DNA of 64,000 nucleotides from Nocardia niwae NBRC 108934 = DSM 45340 (lineage in GTDB: Bacteria; Actinomycetota; Actinomycetes; Mycobacteriales; Mycobacteriaceae), in assembly GCF_001613465.1 (NCBI RefSeq), contig NZ_BDCK01000017.1, positions 248,001 to 312,000 of the forward strand, given 5' to 3'. A program made the position numbers and the translations under genes. Below are positions 9,300 to 18,886 of the stretch, one piece after another. The notes under the pieces were generated by a model that saw only the letters and a program-made list of their open reading frames with translations, did no database searches and had not been told where the DNA came from. Positions within the stretch are counted from its first letter, which is position 1. Each line of letters begins with the position of its first letter.

Positions 9300-12200
9300 A
9301 TGTTCTCGAAAGTCTTGGTTGCCAACCGTGGCGAGATCGCCATCCGAGCCTTCCGCGCGGCTTACGAACTCGGCATCGGGACGGTCGCCGTGTTTCCCTA
9401 CGAGGACCGCAATTCGGTCCATCGATTGAAGGCGGCGGAGTCGTACCAGATCGGCGAACCCGGCCATCCGGTGCGGGCCTACCTGTCGATCGAGGCGATC
9501 ATCGAGGCGGCCAAGTCCGCGGGCGCCGACGCGATCTACCCGGGATACGGATTCCTGTCGGAGAACCCGGATCTGGCGGCGGCGTGTGCCCGCGAGGGCA
9601 TCACCTTCATCGGACCGTCGGCCGAGGTCCTCGAACTGGCGGGTAACAAGGCGCGCGCCATCGCGGCGGCCAAGGCGGCCGGCCTGCCGGTGTTGCGTTC
9701 GAGCGCACCGTCCTCGGATGTGGAGGAACTGCTGGCCGCGTCGCGCGAGCTGGAGTACCCGATCTTCGTCAAGGCGGTCGCCGGCGGCGGCGGTCGCGGG
9801 ATGCGCCGGGTCGCCGCGCCCGAGCAGTTGCGCGAGTCGATCGAGGCGGCTTCGCGGGAGGCGGAGTCGGCGTTCGGCGACCCGACGGTGTTCCTGGAGC
9901 AGGCGGTGGTGAATCCCCGCCATATCGAGGTGCAGATCCTGGCCGACCAGCACGGGAATGTGATGCACCTGTTCGAGCGGGACTGTTCGGTGCAGCGCAG
10001 GCATCAGAAGGTGATCGAGCTGGCGCCCGCGCCGAATCTGGACCCCGCGCTGCGGGAACGGATCTGCGCCGACGCGGTCGCCTTCGCCAGGCAGATCGGC
10101 TACTCGTGCGCGGGCACCGTGGAGTTCCTGCTGGACGAGCGCGGCAACCACGTCTTCATCGAGATGAACCCGCGCATCCAGGTGGAACACACGGTGACCG
10201 AGGAGATCACCGACGTCGACCTGGTGCAGTCGCAGCTGCGCATCGCGGGCGGCGAGTCGCTCGAGCAGTTGGGGCTGAGCCAGGACGCGGTGACCATCCG
10301 GGGCGCGGCGTTGCAGTGCCGGATCACCACCGAGGATCCGGCCAACGGGTTCCGCCCCGACACCGGCCGCATCACCGCCTACCGCACGCCCGGCGGCGCG
10401 GGCATCCGCCTGGACGGTGGCGCCAACTTGGGCGCCGAGATCGGCGCCTACTTCGACTCCATGCTGGTCAAGCTCACCTGCCGGGGCCGCGACTTCGGTG
10501 CGGCGGTGGCGCGGGCGAGCCGGGCGCTGGCGGAATTCCGGATCCGCGGCGTGGCCACCAACATTCCCTTCCTGCTGGCGGTGCTGGACGATCCCGACTT
10601 CAAGGCGGGCCTGGTCACCACCTCGTTCATCGAGGAGCGCCCGCAGCTGCTGACGTTGCGCCAATCCGCCGACCGCGGCACCAAGATCCTCGACTATCTG
10701 GCCGACGTCACCGTGAACAAGCCGCACGGCGAGCGGCCGACCACGGTGTACCCGCACGACAAACTCCCCGCCATCGATCTGAGCGTGCCGCCGCCGGACG
10801 GCTCCCGGCAGCGGCTGCTGCAGCTGGGACCGGAAGGGTTCGCGCGGGCGCTGCGCGAGCAGAAGGCGGTCGGCGTCACCGACACCACCTTCCGGGACGC
10901 GCACCAGTCGCTGCTGGCCACCCGCGTGCGCACCAACGGCCTGCTCGGGGTCGCGGGACATGTGGCGCGATTGACCCCGGAGTTGCTGTCGATCGAGGCA
11001 TGGGGCGGAGCCACCTACGACGTGGGCTTGCGGTTCCTCTACGAGGATCCGTGGGAGCGGCTGGCGGCGTTGCGGGAAGCGATCCCGAACATCTGCCTGC
11101 AGATGCTGCTGCGTGGCCGCAACACCGTCGGCTACACCCCGTACCCGGAGGCGGTGACCCGCGCGTTCGTCTCCGAGGCGACCGCCACCGGCATCGATAT
11201 CTTCCGGATCTTCGACGCGCTCAACAACGTCGACCAGATGCGTCCGGCCATCGACGCGGTGCGGGAGACCGGTACCGCGATCGCCGAAGTCGCCATCAGC
11301 TACACCGGCGACCTGTCGAATCCGGACGAGACGCTCTACACCCTGGACTACTACCTGAAGCTGGCCGAGCAGATCGTGGACGCGGGCGCCCACGTGCTCG
11401 CGATCAAGGACATGGCGGGTCTGCTGCGCGCTCCGGCCGCGACCACGCTGGTCACCGCGTTGCGCAGCAATTTCGATCTGCCGGTGCACGTGCACACCCA
11501 CGACACGCCCGGCGGGCAGCTGGCCACCTACCTGGCCGCGTGGCAGGCAGGCGCCGACGCCGTCGACGGTGCGAGCGCCGCGATGGCGGGCACGACCAGC
11601 CAGCCCGCGCTCTCGGCGATCGTCGCCGCGGCCGCGCACAGCGAATACGACACCGGGTTGAACCTGCAGAACGTGTGCGACCTGGAGCCGTACTGGGAGG
11701 CGCTGCGGAAGGTGTACGCGCCCTTCGAATCCGGACTGCCCGCGCCCACCGGTCGCGTCTACACCCACGAGATTCCGGGCGGTCAGTTGTCGAACCTGCG
11801 TCAGCAGGCCATCGCGCTCGGACTGGGCGACCGGTTCGAGGAGGTCGAGGCGAAATACGCCGCCGCCGACCGGTTGCTGGGCCGCTTGGTGAAGGTCACC
11901 CCGTCCTCGAAGGTCGTCGGTGACCTGGCGCTGGCGCTGGTCGGCACCGGCGTCGACGTCGAGGACTTCGCCGCGGACCCCGGCCGCTACGACATCCCGG
12001 ATTCGGTGATCGGGTTCCTGCGCGGCGAACTCGGCACCCCCGCCGGTGGCTGGCCCGAACCGTTCCGCAGCAAAGCGCTGGCCGGGCGCGGCGCGGCCAA
12101 GCCCGAGACACCGTTGACGCCCGCGGATGAGAAAGGCCTGGCCGGTACCTCCGAGGAGCGCCGGGCGACGTTGAACCGGCTGCTGTTCCCCGGGCCCACC

Positions 12201-12704
12201 GCCGAATTCCTCGCCCACCGCGAGAAGTACGGCGACACCTCGGGTCTGTCGGCCAACCAGTTCTTCTACGGCCTGCGCCGCGGCGAGGAACACCGGGTGC
12301 AGCTGGAGAAGGGCGTCACCCTGCTCATCGGCCTGGAAGCCATCTCCGAACCCGACGAGCGCGGCATGCGCACGGTGATGTGCATCCTCAACGGGCAGCT
12401 GCGGCCGATCTCGGTCCGCGACCGGTCGATCGCCAGCGAGATCCCCGCCGCGGAGAAAGCCGACAAAGCCAACCCCGGCCACGTCGCGGCGCCGTTCGCC
12501 GGTGTCGTCACACTCGCGGTGTCCGAAGGCGATTCGGTCGCGGCGGGCGACACCATCGGCACCATCGAAGCGATGAAGATGGAAGCCGCGATCACCGCGC
12601 CCCGGGCGGGCACCGTCGGCCGCGTCGCCATCGGCGCTGTGCAACAGGTCGAAGGCGGCGACCTGCTCATCGAGCTGGCGGTCCGGGAGTCGTCCGCCGG
12701 ATGA
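9300..12704 (+). CDS. pyc: Pyruvate carboxylase
   Basis: ATP- and biotin-dependent carboxylation of pyruvate to oxaloacetate (anaplerosis). The 1134-residue chain carries all domains. Biotin carboxylase covers about residues 1-455 (MFSKVLVANRGEIAIRAFRA, glycine-rich KAVAGGGGRGMRRV, EMNPRIQVEHTVTEEI). The carboxyltransferase barrel covers about 520-800 (TTFRDAHQSLLATRVRT, HVHTHDTPGGQLA), followed by the allosteric linker region. The C-terminal biotinyl domain has EAMKMEAAI with the biotinylated lysine at 1093. ATG 9300 is the family start; upstream there is only a weak AGG. Its stop overlaps the rsmD ATG by four bases. This anaplerotic gene lies near the methylcitrate genes, but its rsmD-coaD linkage is the ancestral one. 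Confidence 0.96.
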   Translation: MFSKVLVANRGEIAIRAFRAAYELGIGTVAVFPYEDRNSVHRLKAAESYQIGEPGHPVRAYLSIEAIIEAAKSAGADAIYPGYGFLSENPDLAAACAREGITFIGPSAEVLELAGNKARAIAAAKAAGLPVLRSSAPSSDVEELLAASRELEYPIFVKAVAGGGGRGMRRVAAPEQLRESIEAASREAESAFGDPTVFLEQAVVNPRHIEVQILADQHGNVMHLFERDCSVQRRHQKVIELAPAPNLDPALRERICADAVAFARQIGYSCAGTVEFLLDERGNHVFIEMNPRIQVEHTVTEEITDVDLVQSQLRIAGGESLEQLGLSQDAVTIRGAALQCRITTEDPANGFRPDTGRITAYRTPGGAGIRLDGGANLGAEIGAYFDSMLVKLTCRGRDFGAAVARASRALAEFRIRGVATNIPFLLAVLDDPDFKAGLVTTSFIEERPQLLTLRQSADRGTKILDYLADVTVNKPHGERPTTVYPHDKLPAIDLSVPPPDGSRQRLLQLGPEGFARALREQKAVGVTDTTFRDAHQSLLATRVRTNGLLGVAGHVARLTPELLSIEAWGGATYDVGLRFLYEDPWERLAALREAIPNICLQMLLRGRNTVGYTPYPEAVTRAFVSEATATGIDIFRIFDALNNVDQMRPAIDAVRETGTAIAEVAISYTGDLSNPDETLYTLDYYLKLAEQIVDAGAHVLAIKDMAGLLRAPAATTLVTALRSNFDLPVHVHTHDTPGGQLATYLAAWQAGADAVDGASAAMAGTTSQPALSAIVAAAAHSEYDTGLNLQNVCDLEPYWEALRKVYAPFESGLPAPTGRVYTHEIPGGQLSNLRQQAIALGLGDRFEEVEAKYAAADRLLGRLVKVTPSSKVVGDLALALVGTGVDVEDFAADPGRYDIPDSVIGFLRGELGTPAGGWPEPFRSKALAGRGAAKPETPLTPADEKGLAGTSEERRATLNRLLFPGPTAEFLAHREKYGDTSGLSANQFFYGLRRGEEHRVQLEKGVTLLIGLEAISEPDERGMRTVMCILNGQLRPISVRDRSIASEIPAAEKADKANPGHVAAPFAGVVTLAVSEGDSVAAGDTIGTIEAMKMEAAITAPRAGTVGRVAIGAVQQVEGGDLLIELAVRESSAG

Positions 12705-13264
12705 CGCGGATCGTCGCCGGAACGGCGGGCGGGCGGCGCCTCCGGGTGCCGCCCTCGGGCACCAGGCCGACCTCCGACCGGGTGCGGGAGGCGCTGTTCA
12801 GCGCGTTGGACGCCCGGCTGGACTTCGCGGGCACGCGCGTGCTGGACCTGTACGCGGGTTCCGGCGCGCTCGGGCTCGAGGCGCTGTCTCGGGGCGCGCA
12901 GCACGCGCTGCTGGTCGAGTCCGACCGCAAGGCAGCGGCGGTGGTTCGCGGCAATATCGCCGAGCTGGGGCTGCCCGGCGCCGAATTGCGCGTCGCGACG
13001 GTGGCCGGTGTGCTGCAACTGGGTGGGGCGGGCGTTTTCGACGTGGTGTTCTCCGACCCGCCCTACGCGGTGGACGACGCCGCGGTCCTCGCCGACCTGC
13101 GTGCGCTGACCGAGCACGGCTGGCTGCGTCCCGGAGCGTTCGTCGTCCTGGAGCGTTCGGCGCGATCGCCCGAAACGGCTTGGCCCGCAGACTTCGTCCC
13201 GGCCAAGTCGCGCCGATACGGCGAAACGCGCATCGATCTGGCGGAGTACGAGCCGGACGCGTAG
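12701..13264 (+). CDS. rsmD: 16S rRNA (guanine966-N2)-methyltransferase RsmD
   Basis: SAM-dependent methyltransferase that modifies G966 of 16S rRNA during 30S assembly. The 187-residue product starts MTRIVAGTAGGRRLRVPP. It has the SAM-binding VLDLYAGSGALGLEALSRGA (about residues 48-67) and the catalytic SDPPYA motif near residue 119. The ATG overlaps the pyc stop (ATGA), which implies translational coupling. coaD follows 53 bases downstream, the usual rsmD-coaD pairing. Confidence 0.93.
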   Translation: MTRIVAGTAGGRRLRVPPSGTRPTSDRVREALFSALDARLDFAGTRVLDLYAGSGALGLEALSRGAQHALLVESDRKAAAVVRGNIAELGLPGAELRVATVAGVLQLGGAGVFDVVFSDPPYAVDDAAVLADLRALTEHGWLRPGAFVVLERSARSPETAWPADFVPAKSRRYGETRIDLAEYEPDA

Positions 13265-13317
13265 GCGCGGAACCGGTCGCTCGGGCCCGGCCGCGTGCGT
13301 CCTGCTAGCGTCGCCTC

Positions 13318-13803
13318 ATGGCAGGAGCACTGTGCCCCGGGTCGTTCGACCCCGTGACCCACGGACACCTCGACGTCTTCACCCGGGCCGCGGCCCAGTT
13401 CGACGAGGTCGTCATCACCGTCATGATCAATCCGAAGAAGCAGGGCATGTTCACCGTCGAGGAGCGCATCGAGATGCTGCGCGAGTCGACCGCGCACCTG
13501 GGCAACGTGCGGGTGGAGTCGTGGCAGGGCCTGCTGGTGGACTTCGCCCGCGAGCAGGGCATCACCGCGATCGTGAAGGGCCTGCGCGACGCGGGCGACT
13601 TCGGCTACGAACTGCAGATGGCGCAGATGAACAAGAAGCTTTCCGGGGTGGACACGTTCTTCATCGCCACCAACCCGTCCTTCAGCTTCCTGTCCAGCTC
13701 ACTGGTCAAGGAGGTCGCCGCGTACGGCGGCGACGTCACCGACATGCTGCCTCCCTCGGTGCACAAGCGCCTCGTCGACCGTCTGGCCGAGCGCAAGAGC
13801 TGA
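13318..13803 (+). CDS. coaD: Phosphopantetheine adenylyltransferase CoaD
   Basis: Penultimate step of coenzyme A synthesis: transfers AMP from ATP to 4'-phosphopantetheine. The 161-residue chain has the nucleotidyltransferase signature [15 protein letters not shown] at the N-terminus. It also has [18 protein letters not shown] and the ATP-binding [18 protein letters not shown]. Length and motifs match the family closely. It begins at ATG 13318; the upstream stretch lacks an obvious Shine-Dalgarno. About 225 non-coding bases follow, which include a tandem repeat. Confidence 0.95.
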   Translation: MAGALCPGSFDPVTHGHLDVFTRAAAQFDEVVITVMINPKKQGMFTVEERIEMLRESTAHLGNVRVESWQGLLVDFAREQGITAIVKGLRDAGDFGYELQMAQMNKKLSGVDTFFIATNPSFSFLSSSLVKEVAAYGGDVTDMLPPSVHKRLVDRLAERKS

Positions 13804-13957
13804 CGGAGAACCGCACGCCCGACCTGCACCGCGAATTCCGCGAACGCCGATGCGGCGATGGGGATAGCCCTGACCCCGCGCGGCGGCGGAAACCTGTTAC
13901 GGGTTGCCCACTACTCGGTCGGCGTCGACGGACCGTCGACCGCGACTCCGGTCGGGC

Positions 13958-14032
13958 GCACGCAGCTACTGATCACTCGAGTGCACGCAATCACTGATCA
14001 CTGGAGCGCACGCAACCACTGGTCCCGCCTAG
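13958..14032. repeat. 25-bp tandem repeat, three units
   Basis: Units start at 13958, 13983 and 14008. Units one and two share GCACGCA then ACTGATCACT then GAG; unit three keeps GCACGCAACCACTG and then degenerates. Each complete unit contains the palindrome TGATCA. The third unit runs to the stop codon of the convergent GtrA-like gene, so the array fills the space between coaD and that gene. Confidence 0.6.
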
Positions 14033-14547
14033 AAGACCAGGCCGCGCAGGGCGAGGAAACGCATGCCGCCGACCGCGGCGGTGATCCCCAGGATGGCGGC
14101 GGCCTGAGCGGTGTCGCCGATTCCGGGAGCCCACAGGCCGAGCGCGGCCAGTCCCGCGGTAGTGACGCCGAGGCCGACCAGCGCGAGCCCGCCGCCCTCC
14201 CACTGGGCGGTGAACCAGCCCACCCGTTGCGCGGCGTGGAAGGTGAGCTGCCGGTGCAGCTCGTTGGCGATCATGGTGCTGACCACCGAGCCGACGACGT
14301 TGGCGACCAGCGGGCCGACGCTGTGCATGGCGAAGAACAGCAGGACGTAGGCGATATTGCTGGATCCGCCGACCAGTGCGAAACGGATCAGCTGCGCGAA
14401 GGCGCGATCGCCGCGCAGATAACGGGTGAGCTGTCCGAACCTGGTCGCGACCGAGGTCGCCGGCAACACGGGGTAGGGGCCCACCCACGGCACGAAGAAG
14501 CTGGTGGCGCTTCCTCCCGCCGGTCGCGGTAGTTCCAGAACAGTCAT
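14029..14547 (-). CDS. GtrA-like small membrane protein
   Basis: A 172-residue integral membrane protein with four predicted hydrophobic segments (FALVGGSSNIAYVLLFFAMH, VGPLVANVVGSVVSTMIANE, GGGLALVGLGVTTAGLAALG and AAAILGITAAVGGMRFLALR). The layout and the ANELHRQLTFH stretch match the GtrA/DPMS3 family, whose members help move or stabilise polyprenyl-phosphate-linked sugars for cell-wall glycans. About 45 residues precede the first segment, longer than the minimal family form. No glycosyltransferase is adjacent, so its substrate is unknown. ATG 14547 has no strong ribosome site. Confidence 0.72.
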   Translation of the reverse strand: MTVLELPRPAGGSATSFFVPWVGPYPVLPATSVATRFGQLTRYLRGDRAFAQLIRFALVGGSSNIAYVLLFFAMHSVGPLVANVVGSVVSTMIANELHRQLTFHAAQRVGWFTAQWEGGGLALVGLGVTTAGLAALGLWAPGIGDTAQAAAILGITAAVGGMRFLALRGLVF

Positions 14548-14930
14548 CGTCTTTCCGATCGAACACAGGCCATCGGCGAGGACAACGGCGATGGTGATCG
14601 CCCGCTTCCCCCGTCGACTCTTGGCAGGTTCCGTTCATCGCGCGTATTCAGCGATCGCTGGCGCGTCGGAGCTTGTCAACATTCGACGGCAGGTTGCCCG
14701 TACCTCCGGCTTCCTGGTCCGCGATCCGGGGACCGCGGTAGGGGGTGAAGATCTTGGTCGACCTTCCAGAAGAATTTAACACGAAGCGGAGAGGTAGTCT
14801 CCACTTGATTTCTGTGGCGTGCGAGACACTGGCCCGACACACCGGAAAGTGACTCGGCACGAGCGGTGACGACGGGCACACTGGGGCTCGGCGGAAAGTT
14901 TCGCCGTGAGTCCGCAGGAGGGTAGTGAGC
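14548..14930. other. Intergenic region between GtrA-like gene and sepIVA
   Basis: 383 bases separating two divergent genes. It includes a locally AT-richer stretch (about 14768-14782, AGAAGAATTTAACACG) that may hold a promoter, and the GGAGGG ribosome site of sepIVA at 14917-14922. I see no convincing additional gene. Confidence 0.4.
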
Positions 14931-15677
14931 ATGTATCGCGTATTCGAAGCGCTCGACGAACTGGTCGCCATCGTCGAAGAGGCCCGCGGCATCCCGCCGA
15001 CCCGCAGCTGCATCGTGCCGCGCGGCGATGTGCTCGAGCTACTCGACGACGTCCGCGACGCGCTGCCCGGCGAACTCGACGACGCCCAGGACGTGCTCGA
15101 CCATCGCGACAAGATCGTCTCCGATGCCAGGACCGCCGCCGAGACCGCGGTGACCGGCGCGAACGAACAGGCCGAGCACACCATCGGCTCCGCGCGCGAG
15201 GAAGCCGATCGCATCCTGGCCGACGCCAAGGCCCACGCCGACCGCATGGTCGCCGAGGCGAGCGCGCACGCCGATCGTCTGGTCGCCTCCGCTCAGGAGG
15301 CAGCCGATCGCGTGGTGGCCGAGGGAAACGCCGAATACGAGGCGGTGACCGGCCGGGCGCGCGTCGAGTCCGAGCGAATGATCGAGGCGGGCAAGGCCGC
15401 CTACGACCGCTCCGTCGCCGAAGGGCTCGCCGAGCAGGAGCGGCTGGTCACGCAGACCGAAGTGGTCCGCGCCGCGCACGCCGAATCGGCGCGGGTGATC
15501 GACGCCGCGCACGCCGAAGCCGATCGCCTGCGCGAGGAATGCGACCACTACGTCGACTCCCGGCTGGCCGATTTCGAGGAGACGCTGACCAGCACGCTGC
15601 GCACGGTCGGGCGGGGACGGCATCAGCTCCGCAGCGGTGCGGGCGCACCCGACTACGCCAGCGAATTCCGCAGGTAG
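14931..15677 (+). CDS. sepIVA: SepIVA, DivIVA-domain septation/elongation regulator
   Basis: A cytoplasmic coiled-coil protein of the DivIVA family, orthologous by sequence and position to mycobacterial Rv2927c/SepIVA, which coordinates septation and polar cell-wall synthesis. The N-terminal MYRVFEALDELVAIVEEARG and IVPRGDVLELLDDVRDALP are characteristic. From about residue 55 to 205 the chain is a continuous Ala/Glu/Arg/Asp-rich heptad region with repeated ADR units (EEADRILADAKAHADRM, SAHADRLVASAQEAADRV). ATG 14931 is chosen over GTG 14925 because GGAGGG (14917-14922) is eight bases upstream. It is followed by DUF177, rpmF, rnc and mutM, as in mycobacteria except for rpmF. Confidence 0.88.
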   Translation: MYRVFEALDELVAIVEEARGIPPTRSCIVPRGDVLELLDDVRDALPGELDDAQDVLDHRDKIVSDARTAAETAVTGANEQAEHTIGSAREEADRILADAKAHADRMVAEASAHADRLVASAQEAADRVVAEGNAEYEAVTGRARVESERMIEAGKAAYDRSVAEGLAEQERLVTQTEVVRAAHAESARVIDAAHAEADRLREECDHYVDSRLADFEETLTSTLRTVGRGRHQLRSGAGAPDYASEFRR

Positions 15678-15735
15678 CGGCGTCGATCGCGGTGGGGTGA
15701 GTTTGGGTCACCCCCGCATGATCGCGTATTGTTGA

Positions 15736-16404
15736 GTGGTTGCCCGTATCCCCTCGATCGTGAGCGAGTTCGTGATGTCCGCCGGTTCCGGTTCCGCGTC
15801 GCGTCCCAAGTCGGCCAAGCGCCGCTCCCCGGACGCTGGTTTCGCGCTGGACACCCGCAGCCTCGGCCGCAGGCCGGGGACCATGCGCGAGCTGCACCGC
15901 ACCGTCACCACCGAGGAGCGGATCGGCCTGGATCTGATCGCCGTTCCCGTAGGCGCGCAGGTGGAGCTCGATCTGCAGTTGCAGGCGGTGTCCGAGGGTG
16001 TGCTGGTCACCGGGACGGTGACCGCGCCGATCGAAGGGGAGTGCTCGCGCTGCCTCGAGTCGTTCGGCGACGCGGTCACCCTCCGGCTGACCGAACTGTT
16101 CGCCTATCCGGACAGCACCACCGAGCAGACCACCGAGGACGACGAGATCTACCGCATGGTCGACGACCTCATCGATCTGGAGCCCGTGGTGATCGACGCG
16201 GTCGGTCTCGAGCTGCCGCTGCAGCCGCTGTGCACGCCGGACTGCGCGGGATTGTGCCCGGAATGCGGCGTACGGATGGCGATTGCGGGATCCGACCACC
16301 GGCATGAGATACTTGACCCTCGCTGGGCCGGACTGGCTAAGTTCGCCTCCGGATCGCCCGGCACCGGCAGCCCCGACGAGGGTGCGGCCGACCCAGACCA
16401 CTGA
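15736..16404 (+). CDS. YceD/DUF177 family protein
   Basis: Member of the YceD (DUF177) family, linked in bacteria and plants to accumulation of large-subunit rRNA and usually encoded just before rpmF. Up to 222 residues from GTG 15736; an in-frame ATG at 15775 (MSAGSGSAS) gives 209 and could be the true start. It has the typical [20 protein letters not shown] and GECSRCLE, and a Cys cluster [13 protein letters not shown] near residue 165 that looks zinc-binding. The C-terminus is low-complexity Gly/Pro/Asp. rpmF begins about 50 bases later. Confidence 0.85.
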   Translation: MVARIPSIVSEFVMSAGSGSASRPKSAKRRSPDAGFALDTRSLGRRPGTMRELHRTVTTEERIGLDLIAVPVGAQVELDLQLQAVSEGVLVTGTVTAPIEGECSRCLESFGDAVTLRLTELFAYPDSTTEQTTEDDEIYRMVDDLIDLEPVVIDAVGLELPLQPLCTPDCAGLCPECGVRMAIAGSDHRHEILDPRWAGLAKFASGSPGTGSPDEGAADPDH

Positions 16405-16456
16405 GCAAGACCGATCAGCCGAACCGGCAGAGCAATCAGACAGAGGAGAAGTAGTC

Positions 16457-16639
16457 GTGGCCGTTCCCAAGCGCCGGATGTCCCGTTCCAACACCAGGTC
16501 GCGGCGCAGCCAGTGGAAGGCCACCGCGCCGACCCTGATCACCTGCCCGAACCGCGCCTGCGGCGAGAAGACCCTGCCGCACATCGCCTGCCCGTCCTGC
16601 GGCACCTACAAGGGCCGCCAGGTCACCGCCGCGGTCTGA
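16457..16639 (+). CDS. rpmF: 50S ribosomal protein L32
   Basis: A 60-residue ribosomal protein starting [20 protein letters not shown] with the zinc-ribbon cysteines CPNRAC and CPSC, the zinc-binding (C+) form of L32. It starts at GTG 16457, with GAGGAG about nine bases upstream. It sits between DUF177 and rnc, a widespread bacterial order. Because the cysteines are intact it would need zinc; a zinc-independent paralogue may be elsewhere. Confidence 0.96.
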   Translation: MAVPKRRMSRSNTRSRRSQWKATAPTLITCPNRACGEKTLPHIACPSCGTYKGRQVTAAV

Positions 16640-16661
16640 TCGTTCGACCTGTCGTAGCGAC

Positions 16662-17375
16662 GTGACCGACGAACCCGACTCGTCCGGTGAACACGCGAGC
16701 CTGCTCGCCGCGTTGGGCGTCGATGTGCAGCCGGATCTGCTGCGTCTCGCGCTGACCCATCGGTCGTACGCGTACGAGAACGGTGGTCTGCCGACGAACG
16801 AGCGTCTCGAGTTCCTCGGCGACTCCGTGCTCGGACTGAGCATCACCGAACGGCTGTATCACGAGCATCCCTCGAAGAGCGAGGGTGAGCTGGCCAAACT
16901 GCGCGCGAGCGTGGTGAACATGCGCGCCCTCGCGGAAGTGGCCCGTGGGCTCGGCGAAGGCGGCCTCGGTGCGCACCTGCTGCTCGGCAAAGGTGAGGAA
17001 CTCACCGGTGGCCGGGACAAGGAGAGCATCCTCGCCGACGGTATGGAGTCGCTGCTCGGCGCCGTGCACCTGGAGCACGGCATCGAAGTGGCTCGCTCCG
17101 TGGTGTTGCGGCTGTTCGCCGAGCTGCTCGAGCGTGGACCGCGCATGGGCGCGGGCCTGGACTGGAAGACGAGCCTGCAGGAACTCACCGCCGAGCGTGG
17201 TCTCGGCGTGCCCAGTTACGAGATCACCTCGACCGGGCCGGACCACGACAAGGAATTCACCGCCACCACGGTGGTCGGCGGACGTGCCTACGGGCAGGGT
17301 GTCGGCCGGTCCAAGAAGGAAGCCGAGCAGAAGGCCGCGGGGGCCGCCTACGAGGCGCTGACCGCCGAAACCTGA
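16662..17375 (+). CDS. rnc: Ribonuclease III
   Basis: Double-strand-specific endoribonuclease that processes rRNA precursors and structured mRNAs. It has 237 residues. The RNase III domain carries the signature [14 protein letters not shown] (about residues 46-59) and [13 protein letters not shown] with the metal-binding acids. A C-terminal double-stranded-RNA-binding domain follows ([13 protein letters not shown] to [19 protein letters not shown]). GTG 16662 lies 22 bases after rpmF. The stop is one base from the mutM start, so the two are coupled. Confidence 0.95.
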   Translation: MTDEPDSSGEHASLLAALGVDVQPDLLRLALTHRSYAYENGGLPTNERLEFLGDSVLGLSITERLYHEHPSKSEGELAKLRASVVNMRALAEVARGLGEGGLGAHLLLGKGEELTGGRDKESILADGMESLLGAVHLEHGIEVARSVVLRLFAELLERGPRMGAGLDWKTSLQELTAERGLGVPSYEITSTGPDHDKEFTATTVVGGRAYGQGVGRSKKEAEQKAAGAAYEALTAET

Positions 17376-17376
17376 C

Positions 17377-18237
17377 GTGCCCGAACTACCCGAGGTCGAG
17401 GTCGTGCGACGCGGGCTCGCCGAGCACGTGGTCGGCCGGGTTGTCGAATCGGTGGCGATCACCCATCCCCGCTCGGTGCGCCGCCATCTCGAAGGCGCCG
17501 CCGATCTCGCCGCCCGGCTGACCGGCCTGAAGGTCGAGTCGGCCGAGCGGCGCGGCAAATTCCTCTGGCTCACCTTCGACGACCCCGAAGCCGCCCTGGT
17601 CGTGCATCTCGGCATGAGCGGTCAAATGCTGGTCCAGCCCGCCGACGCGCCGCTGGAGAAGCACGCGCACATCCGGGCCACCTTCGGTGACGGCACCCAG
17701 CTGCGCTTCGTCGACCAGCGCACTTTCGGCGGCTGGGCGCTAGCGCCGCTGGTCGAGGTGGACGGCACCCTGGTGCCGCAGCCGGTCGCGCACATCGCCC
17801 GCGACCCGCTGGACCCGCGTTTCGACGTCGAGTCCGTGGTCGCCGTCATCCGGCGCAAGCAGACCGAGATCAAGCGTGTCCTGCTCGATCAAGGCGTCGT
17901 CTCCGGAATCGGCAACATCTACGCCGACGAGGCGCTGTGGCGCGCGAAGATCCACGGTGGCCGGCTCGCCTCGGGGCTGTCGCGGCCCGCGGTGCGCGGA
18001 TTGCTGGCCGAAGTCGGCATGGTGATGGGGGAAGCGCTCGCCGCGGGCGGTACGTCGTTCGACGCGCTGTATGTGAACGTCAACGGCCAGTCGGGCTACT
18101 TCGAACGCTCCCTCGCCGTATACGGTCGGGAGCACGAACCGTGTCGCCGGTGTGGTGCGCCGATCATCCGGGAGCGGTTCATGAACCGCTCGTCCTACTC
18201 TTGTCCGCGCTGCCAGCCGAAGCCCCGCCGTCGCTAG
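17377..18237 (+). CDS. mutM: Formamidopyrimidine-DNA glycosylase MutM (Fpg)
   Basis: Bifunctional DNA glycosylase/AP lyase removing 8-oxoguanine and ring-opened purines. The 286-residue protein begins (M)[13 protein letters not shown] with the catalytic Pro2 and Glu3. It has the helix-two-turns-helix region ([17 protein letters not shown]) and a complete C-terminal zinc finger (CRRCGAPI ... YSCPRCQ). GTG 17377 is fixed by the invariant N-terminus. It ends the sepIVA-DUF177-rpmF-rnc-mutM run. Confidence 0.95.
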   Translation: MPELPEVEVVRRGLAEHVVGRVVESVAITHPRSVRRHLEGAADLAARLTGLKVESAERRGKFLWLTFDDPEAALVVHLGMSGQMLVQPADAPLEKHAHIRATFGDGTQLRFVDQRTFGGWALAPLVEVDGTLVPQPVAHIARDPLDPRFDVESVVAVIRRKQTEIKRVLLDQGVVSGIGNIYADEALWRAKIHGGRLASGLSRPAVRGLLAEVGMVMGEALAAGGTSFDALYVNVNGQSGYFERSLAVYGREHEPCRRCGAPIIRERFMNRSSYSCPRCQPKPRRR

Positions 18238-18301
18238 CGCGGGCGAGCTACCGTTTCCTCAGGGCGGTTCGGAATGTCAGCCGACCGTGAGGAAGGGAAG
18301 C

Positions 18302-18883
18302 ATGCGCAAGCTCACCTATTACGTCGCCTCGACGATCGACGGATTCATCGCCACCGAGGACGGCTCGGTCGACTTCTTCCCCGTCGGCGGCGATCACGGT
18401 CCGTCGATCAACGCGCAGTACCCCGAGACGCTGCCGACCAAGGTGCGCGAAGCGATCGGGCTGGAGGAACGCAATCGCTACTTCGACACGGTGCTGATGG
18501 GACGCAAGACGCACGACTTCGGGGTCCGCACCGGCACGTCGACTCCGTACGCGCACCTGCGGCAATTCGTGGTCTCGACCACACTGCCCGAGAGCCCGGA
18601 TCCAGCTGTCGAGCTGATCTCGGAGAACCCGGTCGAGAAGGTCCGTGCGCTCAAGCGGGAGAGCGGACTGGGCATCTGGCTGTGCGGCGGCGGCGAACTG
18701 GCGCAGGCGCTGCTGCCGGAGATCGACCAGATCTTCCTCAAGCTCTATCCGATCGTGCTCGGCCGCGGGCGCGCGCTGTTCGGCGCCGGGTCGCGGCTGC
18801 CGGAACCGGCCAAATTCCGGGTGATCACCAGCACGGTGTTCGAGGACGGGGTGGCGTTCGTCAAATACAGCCGGGTGCCGTAG
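18302..18883 (+). CDS. RibD C-terminal/dihydrofolate-reductase-like protein
   Basis: A 193-residue protein of the DHFR-like family related to the RibD reductase domain. The N-terminus RKLTYYVASTIDGFIATEDG and the nucleotide-binding DTVLMGRKTHDFG and IWLCGGGELAQALLPEID are typical of NADPH-dependent members. The natural substrate of this group is generally unknown, so this is a reductase only by fold. ATG 18302 is chosen over an in-frame GTG at 18287 because GGAAGGGAAG immediately precedes it. The next gene starts four bases after its stop. Confidence 0.8.
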   Translation: MRKLTYYVASTIDGFIATEDGSVDFFPVGGDHGPSINAQYPETLPTKVREAIGLEERNRYFDTVLMGRKTHDFGVRTGTSTPYAHLRQFVVSTTLPESPDPAVELISENPVEKVRALKRESGLGIWLCGGGELAQALLPEIDQIFLKLYPIVLGRGRALFGAGSRLPEPAKFRVITSTVFEDGVAFVKYSRVP

Positions 18884-18886
18884 CAG

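Noticed and set aside
9297..12644. A 1115-codon open frame on the minus strand across pyc
   Set aside because: Antisense shadow of a complete pyruvate carboxylase; Arg/Gly/His-rich with no domain motif.
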